Source: Thiothrix phosphatis (GTDB taxonomy: Bacteria > Pseudomonadota > Gammaproteobacteria > Thiotrichales > Thiotrichaceae). From it: a DNA stretch of 11,263 nt. The position numbers were made by a program, and so were the translations under genes. The notes below the pieces were generated by a model. It was not told the origin of the DNA. It was given only the letters and a program-made list of their open reading frames with translations, and searched no databases. Of the stretch, positions 6,260 to 11,263 are shown piece after piece. The stretch lies in NCBI RefSeq assembly GCF_035668035.1, contig NZ_JAYMYJ010000101.1, positions 1-11,263 of the forward strand, read 5' to 3'. Every line of letters starts with the position of its first letter. Positions within the stretch are counted from its first letter, which is position 1.

Positions 6260-8707
6260 GGAATGGCTCCTTGGTAAAATTTCATGAAATTCCTGCTCCA
6301 ACCGTCTGGCCAGTTGCTTCATCGCCCCGGCTTTCTGGTTGTTAGCCTGCTTCAGGGCATCGTGTGCGTAACACCCTGCCAGGCAGACCGCCTGAAAGCG
6401 GGTGCGGGGCATCGCGTACAAGCCCAGCACGTCGTAGCCCAGCCCCGGCGTGGAGGCTAGGGTTTGCGCCATGTTCAGGCGCTCAATCGCGGTCGGGATC
6501 TGCTCCAGGCGCAGTTCCCGGTAGCCCACCAGTTGTTGCAGCACGGCAGGCATGGCATCGAAATAAAAGAACGCTTTTTGTGGCGTCGGCAAACCCTTGA
6601 ATACGTGGATAGGGCGGCCAATACGCAAACAGGCGGTCAGCAGCAAGCGCAGCAAATTGATCTGGTCTTCGGTTTTTTCCGGGATGCGCTCCAGCCGCGC
6701 CATGCGGTAACGTTGCCGGTAAACTTCCAACCCACGGTAACTGACCTTGCCCTGCTCCACTTTCTGCCGACTGAGGTCATACACCGACAAAGCGGAAAAT
6801 TGCTTTTCATTATCCAACACCAGAGCGCCAAACAGGCCGGTGGTGACTGGCGATGAAACCAGTGTTGGCACACCCGAGGGCTTGCCACCCTGAATGCCGT
6901 AGACATCTTTGCGCAGTTTGTGCTCGGCCAGAGAAACGTAGCCAATCGGCACTTCCCCTTTGGCAGGCGCGGTAACGGAATCCGGTTTGCCTTCACGCCC
7001 GGTAAAGGCCGAAACCTTGACTTCGTGCAAACCCAGATTACCTGCCATCAATGTGCTGCTGGGGGCATCTGTAAACAGGCAGCGGCCACGGGCACCTTCG
7101 TCTTCCGGCCTGACCCGCGTTCCCTCCAACAATTGCTGGAAATGCCGTTGGACAGCCTGTTGAATGACAACGCCTTCGCCAGCGAGGAACTGGTTGAAAC
7201 CGGCCCGTTCCTCAGTCCCTTCCAGCCATCGCTGCAAAATGCCAGTTTCACCCCAGACCGCAGCCAATGTTTCCGGGTTGGCACCCGCCAGCGAAACCAC
7301 CCACAAACCCAGCAAGACCCGGCGCGACTGGCCATCTTCAATCGCCGCCAGCCATTCTGGCAAAGCCTGCCCCAAAGCCGTCATCAGTTGGGCTTCCCGC
7401 TCGGCATAATCCGGCAAACCGTTTTTCTTGTTCACCGTCAGCTTCAGGTTCAGCAGTAAAGCCAGATGCGCCGCCCGTAGAAAATGGGGTTCGGCAAAAG
7501 CGTCCAACGCTTCCGGGTCAGGGTACGGCGTACTGGTCTGCCCGCTGGCTTTCGGCCAACGTGGCGCCAGGCCCAGGGTACGCAAGCAGGCATCCAGATG
7601 TGGGGTCACCTGCGCGACCAGATCGTTACGCACCCGGAACAATTGCCCCAGCGTGCGGCGCTGTGCATCACGCAAGAACTCACCCAGACCGGCATGATCC
7701 GGCGTGCCGTTGAGCAATTCGGGCAAGCCACGGGTGGAAATGTTGATTTCCAGCTTGAACGGCAAATGGGAAATCAAGCGCCGCAAGCCGTCCTGTTTGA
7801 CAGCTTCCACCTTTTCTTTCGGCAGCAACATGAACAGGCGGCCATCCTGATGGGTTTCCAGCAAAGGCGGAATTCCCGCAAGCCGCTGGCAGGCGAACGA
7901 CAAACGCCGCTGCAATTCATCCAGCAAGAACGGGTGGTGCGGATCAAAAATATCCACCGTTTCCCATTGCGCCAACACGGGTGAGGCGAGGCTTTGTTCC
8001 TGTTGCAGGCGTTGGATAATGGCTTCCAGCCCGCCATTGGCACCGTGCTGCTGCCACAGGCCATCCAGCTTGTCGGCCAGTTTGACGTAGCGTTCCACCG
8101 CGTGTTTCCAGGCGCGGGGCGGTGGTGTGGCCGCCGGATGCCGGTAACGCTGCGAGTCCTCCGCCTGTTCGATCAGGAAACGGATTTGCTCATGGCTCAG
8201 TGTGATGTTTTCCGCCGCCAGAAAAGCGGTGACGCCATAACGCCCCATGGCAAGCTGCATATGCTCCAACGTCAGTTCCGCATCCCGCTTCAGTTGCAGC
8301 ATCTTGTCCAGATCGTGCAGGAAACCGATGGCGGCGATCACCGTCAACCGCTGGCGGAGTTCGGTTTCCTCCATTTCCGGGTTATCCAACAACCAGTCCA
8401 GCGCCGCCAGCAACATGGCTCCACGCACCACCGACAGCAGATGGTCCAGCAGGGTAATGTTCTGGTTATGGCGGTAACGTTCCCATTTTTCCGGGTTGTC
8501 ATCCCAACCACCCTTGCCGCTGATGCTCATCAGGTACAGGACGCGGACATCGATTTCCTTGCCCGAATCCAACAACTGCCGTTGCTTTTCACTTAAGGGC
8601 CGTTGTGATGCGCGCTCTTTCAACACATGCGTTTCCACAACGTCCTGCAGAAAACGCTGGTAAACAACCCCCGCCGCCTGATTGGCGCGCTGCATTGCCG
8701 TGCTCAT
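5801..8707 (-). CDS. cas10d: Type I-D large subunit Cas10d (Csc3) with HD nuclease domain
   Basis: This 968-residue protein is the large subunit of the I-D effector and holds the nuclease that cuts target DNA in this subtype. The N-terminal HD domain is intact: His89 (LLDHLLSVVRGA), His131-Asp132 (GFLHDLDK) and Asp212 in VKLADKLDG. The middle region near residues 540-570 (GRCLFTDAPSS...EVKVSAFTG) matches the conserved Csc3 core, but only one Cys (543) is present where zinc-binding pairs might be expected. No GGDD cyclase motif is found, as usual for Cas10d, so cyclic oligoadenylate signalling is not expected. The last 152 residues form the helical small-subunit-like domain and can be read separately (see 5801-6259). 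The start overlaps the cas6 stop as ATGA. Confidence 0.94.
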   Translation of the reverse strand: MSTAMQRANQAAGVVYQRFLQDVVETHVLKERASQRPLSEKQRQLLDSGKEIDVRVLYLMSISGKGGWDDNPEKWERYRHNQNITLLDHLLSVVRGAMLLAALDWLLDNPEMEETELRQRLTVIAAIGFLHDLDKMLQLKRDAELTLEHMQLAMGRYGVTAFLAAENITLSHEQIRFLIEQAEDSQRYRHPAATPPPRAWKHAVERYVKLADKLDGLWQQHGANGGLEAIIQRLQQEQSLASPVLAQWETVDIFDPHHPFLLDELQRRLSFACQRLAGIPPLLETHQDGRLFMLLPKEKVEAVKQDGLRRLISHLPFKLEINISTRGLPELLNGTPDHAGLGEFLRDAQRRTLGQLFRVRNDLVAQVTPHLDACLRTLGLAPRWPKASGQTSTPYPDPEALDAFAEPHFLRAAHLALLLNLKLTVNKKNGLPDYAEREAQLMTALGQALPEWLAAIEDGQSRRVLLGLWVVSLAGANPETLAAVWGETGILQRWLEGTEERAGFNQFLAGEGVVIQQAVQRHFQQLLEGTRVRPEDEGARGRCLFTDAPSSTLMAGNLGLHEVKVSAFTGREGKPDSVTAPAKGEVPIGYVSLAEHKLRKDVYGIQGGKPSGVPTLVSSPVTTGLFGALVLDNEKQFSALSVYDLSRQKVEQGKVSYRGLEVYRQRYRMARLERIPEKTEDQINLLRLLLTACLRIGRPIHVFKGLPTPQKAFFYFDAMPAVLQQLVGYRELRLEQIPTAIERLNMAQTLASTPGLGYDVLGLYAMPRTRFQAVCLAGCYAHDALKQANNQKAGAMKQLARRLEQEFHEILPRSHSMSEADGALVRLGQAAARIQRRPLGQSSTSEEMLVFNLCLQSALDLRGAGQADAATLIHGIAGELETNLVRKGKAAARDKRDEQALLDACMGFAKQFVNEVWFGALNGRPPAQKSRRLLGSVYRMAFLQSFREAEKTVSAAGNDPTTTMTESE
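6267..6272 (-). promoter_or_regulatory. Internal ribosome binding site for Cas11d
   Basis: AAGGAG on the minus strand lies exactly 7 nt upstream of the in-frame ATG at 6259, deep inside the cas10d coding sequence. It is as good as the site in front of csc2. The bases just upstream are AT-rich, which would keep the site open. Confidence 0.72.
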
Positions 8708-9444
8708 CGCCCTACCCCCTCTTCAATCAGCCCCAGGCAGCCAAACCCGCTGCGGGTCTTTTCCCCGATCCCCGCATACCACGCCAGCCGCAAATCTTCT
8801 TCACTGCCTTCCAGCAACAGCGGGGCCTGCATGCCGACCACGAAACTCTTGCTCCCGTCCCGGAAAGTTTTCAGGTTGACCAGCACGGAATGTTCCGGGT
8901 TGGCGCGCAGGTACAGGGAATCGGGGTAAACCCGCAACTGCACTTCCCGCCCGGCCAGAAACGACAGCTTGCGGTTGATGGCCAGGCCCAGGTTGGCGCC
9001 CAGGCCATTCAGGTTGCGATGCCATCTTTTGCCTTTGCCAGTATGGGCGTCATCGTGCAACGCCAACGGCGACAGCATCAGGCAGCCGAGCTGGGTTTGC
9101 CCCGGCAGGATCGGGTCAGGCTCCAAGCGCAGGCTGGCGGCGGCGAAATTGACGCTGGCGGCGTCCCAGCGGCGCTTGGCGACTTGCGCCGGGTCCAGCC
9201 GGGAAAGCGCCCGCGCCAGACCACTGTCGGCGGTGGCAACCACCAGCCCATGCGCAAATCCCTGATGCCCCCGGTGCCAGCCAGTGGGGGCAAATGTCCA
9301 GGGTTTGGCCTGAGGCCCAATCACGTCGGTGCTGTCGGCGCCAGCGGCAATCAGTGCGTTGACCAACGCATCATGCAGGAGGTCATGATGGTCATACTGC
9401 TGCAACGGCTCCCCTTGCGGGAGTTGGAGGCGAATTCGTAACAT
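8704..9444 (-). CDS. cas6: CRISPR pre-crRNA endoribonuclease Cas6
   Basis: This 246-residue RAMP-fold protein should cut the long array transcript within each repeat to give mature crRNAs. The clearest signature is the C-terminal glycine-rich loop AGIGEKTRSGFGCLGL (residues 224-239). The N-terminal segment has several His (19, 20, 24) that could serve catalysis, though I cannot fix the active residue. It is the first gene of the operon, whereas cas6 usually lies after csc1 in I-D loci. The frame is open up to 9522 through the promoter region. The ATG at 9444 is chosen because AAGGGA lies 6 nt before it and MLRIRLQL is a typical Cas6 first strand. Confidence 0.87.
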   Translation of the reverse strand: MLRIRLQLPQGEPLQQYDHHDLLHDALVNALIAAGADSTDVIGPQAKPWTFAPTGWHRGHQGFAHGLVVATADSGLARALSRLDPAQVAKRRWDAASVNFAAASLRLEPDPILPGQTQLGCLMLSPLALHDDAHTGKGKRWHRNLNGLGANLGLAINRKLSFLAGREVQLRVYPDSLYLRANPEHSVLVNLKTFRDGSKSFVVGMQAPLLLEGSEEDLRLAWYAGIGEKTRSGFGCLGLIEEGVGR

Positions 9445-9520
9445 GTGTTTCCCTTTCGGCCAATTTCTATGCAGAATAGTATTGCATAATATTTTCCACC
9501 CAATAAAGTTATTGAATGTC
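9445..9520. promoter_or_regulatory. Divergent cas / regulator promoter region with two inverted repeats
   Basis: This AT-rich gap separates cas6 from the regulator. Inverted repeat 1 is TATGCA (9468-9473), 9 bases, TGCATA (9483-9488). Inverted repeat 2 is CAATAA (9501-9506), AG, TTATTG (9509-9514). A possible cas promoter on the minus strand is TTGGGT (9498-9503), a 16-nt spacer, then TACTAT (9476-9481). Its -10 would lie inside repeat 1 and its -35 at the edge of repeat 2. Both repeats are plausible operators for the adjacent WYL regulator, whose own promoter must share the same gap. The promoter hexamers are weak matches; the repeats are directly visible. Confidence 0.6.
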
Positions 9521-10351
9521 ATGAAACGTGACTTGTTGCGGCGTTTCGCTTATATCGAAACCTGTCTAAACTGGAGCGGGGGCGTGACTGCGGTGCAATT
9601 GGGCAACACCTTCGGCATTGCCCGCCAGAATGCGCAAGCCAGCATCGAGGCGTACCGCCAACAGCATCCGGACAGCGTGGCTTACAACCCCTCAACCAAA
9701 CGCCATGAGCCAACCAGCATGTTCCGGCCCCATTACATCAGCCAAGACCCCATGCGTTATCTGGATTACCTGCGGGGCAACTCGCTGACCAGCCATTTCT
9801 GGGAAGATGAAGAGTGGGGGCATTTGCCCGTTACGGATGTTTACAGCTTGTTCAAGCCGCATCTTGACGGGAACATCATCGGCAGGGTCATCACCGCCAT
9901 CCGGGAACACCAAGTGCTGGAGATTTATTACCACTCCAAACTGGGCGGCTTCGAAAACTTGGCCATTTCCCCCAACCATTTGGTGTATGCCAGCGGGCGC
10001 TACCATGTGCGGGCGTACCATCATGAACATAACCGCTTTATTGACTTGGTATTGTCCCGGATGCTGGAGGTGGAAGCCTCTTGCGAAGATTGGGTCTCTT
10101 CGGAGGAAGATGCCCAATGGAACACCTTCAATGCCCTGCACTTCATGCCGAACCCGGCATTGCCTGAGAACCTGAAACGTACCTTATTGTTGGATTTTCG
10201 CTTGGAAAAGGGGGTTTATACGCTGCCAAACGTGCGGGTGGCTTTACAAGGCTATGTACGGCGCGAAATGGTGCGCCCCGATCCGGAGCACGGGATCGCA
10301 TTGTGGGTGCCCGTGGATGCGCAAGGCTCCGCCACCCCGCCGGAGCCTTGA
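9521..10351 (+). CDS. WYL-domain transcriptional regulator, divergent from the cas operon
   Basis: This 276-residue protein has an N-terminal winged-helix region (about 1-85; VTAVQLGNTFGIARQNAQASIEAY is the helix-turn-helix), a WYL domain (about 118-185, with ISPNHLVYASGRYHVRAY and RFIDLVLSRM) and a C-terminal extension. This plan is shared with the BrxR/CapW type of defence-locus regulators, which bind as dimers and usually repress. WYL proteins occur beside many CRISPR loci; Sll7009 of the Synechocystis I-D locus has been reported as a negative regulator. The ATG at 9521 was chosen although its Shine-Dalgarno is weak, because the upstream extension reads through the promoter region. It probably controls the cas genes and itself, which is inference. 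Confidence 0.85.
   Translation: MKRDLLRRFAYIETCLNWSGGVTAVQLGNTFGIARQNAQASIEAYRQQHPDSVAYNPSTKRHEPTSMFRPHYISQDPMRYLDYLRGNSLTSHFWEDEEWGHLPVTDVYSLFKPHLDGNIIGRVITAIREHQVLEIYYHSKLGGFENLAISPNHLVYASGRYHVRAYHHEHNRFIDLVLSRMLEVEASCEDWVSSEEDAQWNTFNALHFMPNPALPENLKRTLLLDFRLEKGVYTLPNVRVALQGYVRREMVRPDPEHGIALWVPVDAQGSATPPEP
10322..10350. terminator. Hairpin at the 3' end of the WYL gene
   Basis: CAAGGCTCCG (10322-10331) and CGGAGCCTTG (10341-10350) are a perfect 10-bp stem with a 9-nt loop. They overlap the last codons of the regulator and lie between two convergent genes. No T-run follows on either strand, so Rho-independent termination is uncertain. It could stabilise the 3' end of the mRNA. Confidence 0.4.
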
Positions 10352-10355
10352 ACGC

Positions 10356-10378
10356 GATGGGGGCAACCGCCCGCCATC
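10356..10378. terminator. Second hairpin just after the porin stop codon
   Basis: GATGGGGGC (10356-10364) pairs with GCCC-G-CCATC (10369-10378) around an AACC loop, with one bulged G, touching the porin stop codon. With the neighbouring hairpin it probably separates the two convergent transcripts. It also lacks a T-run, so the terminator role is weakly supported. Confidence 0.35.
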
Positions 10379-11210
10379 AGAAGGCCAATGAAATGCCCGC
10401 CGTGGTTTTGGTGTTGGCTTTGATGTCGTGCTCCTCATGTTCCAGGAACAGTTTGGCGCTCTTGCCCTGCTTCGGCGTGCTGCCTAAGGCGTAGGTGACG
10501 TTGCTGATCACGGCGGTATTGTCCGCCGCCGCATTGGTCTTGTGGTCTTTTTTGAAATACGCCAGGTTGCCCGTCACCTTGGGCGTGAACTTGTAGCTGG
10601 CCCCCACCGCCGTCACATCGAAGTCCCCGCTTGGGGAATGCTTGTTCTGTTCCCGCGTGACACCCGCCTGCCAGCGCTCCGCCGTGTAACTGAGCGCCGC
10701 CGCCGTCCGCGTGTAATCATTCGCGCCAGTTTCGATTTTGGTCACACCGACCCCGGCTTTCACCCCCTTGTTGTCATACATGACGCGCCAGGAGGTCGCA
10801 TCAATCGCCTTGCCATTGCCGTCGTTGGTGGTGACCAAGCCGGGAACCGCGTAGACGTGGCCGATAGATGGGGTTTTCCACAACAGAAAGCCCGGCACAT
10901 ACAAGGTCTGCGCCGTCAGATCGCTGCCTTGGTAGTAATTGCCATTGTTCGGGTTATAGACTTCGGTGTTTTCGAAAATGTCCAAATGGCCGTACAAATC
11001 CTTGCGCTGCCCGCTGTAGCCACGGCCACCGGCAATCACGCCATACTTTTTAGTTGGAATAGTGATCTGGGCAGTACGCAAGCGCACTTCCTTGTTGTCA
11101 GAAGACGTTTCCTGTGCGGCAATGTCCGAGAACTCGGCTTCCACATCATACAGCGCCTTGACATTGCCGTATTCCAGCGGCCCTTTGACGCCGACGGAAG
11201 CGCGCCCCAC
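10377..11210 (-). pseudogene. 5'-truncated outer-membrane porin-like gene
   Basis: The 277 readable codons resemble the main body of a Gram-negative general porin. VGVKGPLEYGNVKALYDVE corresponds to the second/third strand region (compare SRLGFKGSEDLGNGLKALWQIE in family members), repeated amphipathic strands follow, and the chain ends in SLAF with the terminal Phe typical of barrel proteins. The signal peptide, first strand and any start region are missing. The homology begins right at a GTG at 11210, with an in-frame TAG two codons upstream and no ribosome binding site. Without a signal peptide the product could not reach the outer membrane, so it is most likely a remnant. A distant intact N-terminus separated by an insertion lies outside what can be seen. 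Confidence 0.75.
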
Positions 11211-11263
11211 CTTAATCTATTGGGAAATCCCCCGGCTTTGCCGGGGAGACGTGCATAGTTTGA
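11211..11263. other. Foreign-looking junction with a hairpin upstream of the truncated porin
   Basis: Porin similarity stops near 11211. The remaining 53 bases carry a 7-bp stem, CCCCGGC (11230-11236) and GCCGGGG (11240-11246), with a TTT loop. A subterminal hairpin of this kind is seen at the ends of IS200/IS605-type elements, so this may be the edge of an insertion. No transposase is visible within the window and the family is a guess. Confidence 0.4.

Noticed and set aside
5801..8707. Type III (Cas10/Csm or Cmr) signalling system
   Set aside because: No GGDD motif, no Csm/Cmr subunits and no CARF effector are present. Csc1, Csc2 and a Cas3' helicase identify type I-D.
9445..9522. Extended N-termini for cas6 and for the WYL regulator
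   Set aside because: Both read through the shared promoter gap and its inverted repeats. The inner starts fit the proteins better.
10322..10378. Strong intrinsic terminators between the regulator and the porin
   Set aside because: The hairpins are real, but neither strand has a following T-run, so they are reported only with low confidence.

Overview
The window holds a nearly complete type I-D CRISPR-Cas operon on the minus strand. It is flanked on the right by a divergent WYL-domain regulator and a broken outer-membrane porin gene. GC-rich coding sequence, Shine-Dalgarno sites before most genes, a porin-like protein ending in Phe and dispersed GC-rich palindromes inside and between genes all point to a Gram-negative proteobacterium. 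A sulfur-oxidising gammaproteobacterium of the Thiothrix kind is my guess, from general impression only. I see no RNA genes.

Layout from right to left, in the direction of cas transcription. A 76-bp divergent promoter region (9445-9520) separates cas6 from the regulator and carries two inverted repeats. Then come cas6 (8704-9444), cas10d/csc3 with an N-terminal HD nuclease domain (5801-8707), csc2/cas7 (4800-5789), csc1/cas5 (4160-4789), the helicase gene cas3' (2048-4169), cas4 (1491-2051), cas1 (457-1425) and cas2 (154-456). Most neighbours overlap by a few bases or lie within about 12 bp. At the left edge (about 1-41) is a sequence with the look of a type I-D CRISPR repeat, so an array probably begins at or beyond the window edge, with a short leader-like stretch up to cas2.

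In a working system Cas6 cuts the array transcript; Csc1, Csc2, Cas10d and Cas11d form the crRNA-guided effector; Cas3' and the HD domain of Cas10d unwind and cut the target; and Cas4-Cas1-Cas2 capture new spacers. Two points stand out. First, a 90-bp element with perfect 17-bp terminal inverted repeats and a 4-bp direct repeat (AGAT) has split cas3'. Removing the element and one AGAT copy restores one continuous 675-codon reading frame. The helicase motifs all lie before the break; the C-terminal domain is cut off. Second, cas10d has an ideal internal ribosome binding site (AAGGAG, 7 nt before ATG) that would yield a separate 152-residue small subunit, Cas11d.

To the right of the regulator, a convergent porin-like gene (10377-11210) has lost its signal peptide and first strand. 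The break coincides with a hairpin-bearing sequence at the window edge that may be the end of a mobile element. The core system is therefore a known type. What is unusual is its rearranged gene order, its likely host, and the elements inserted in and around it.
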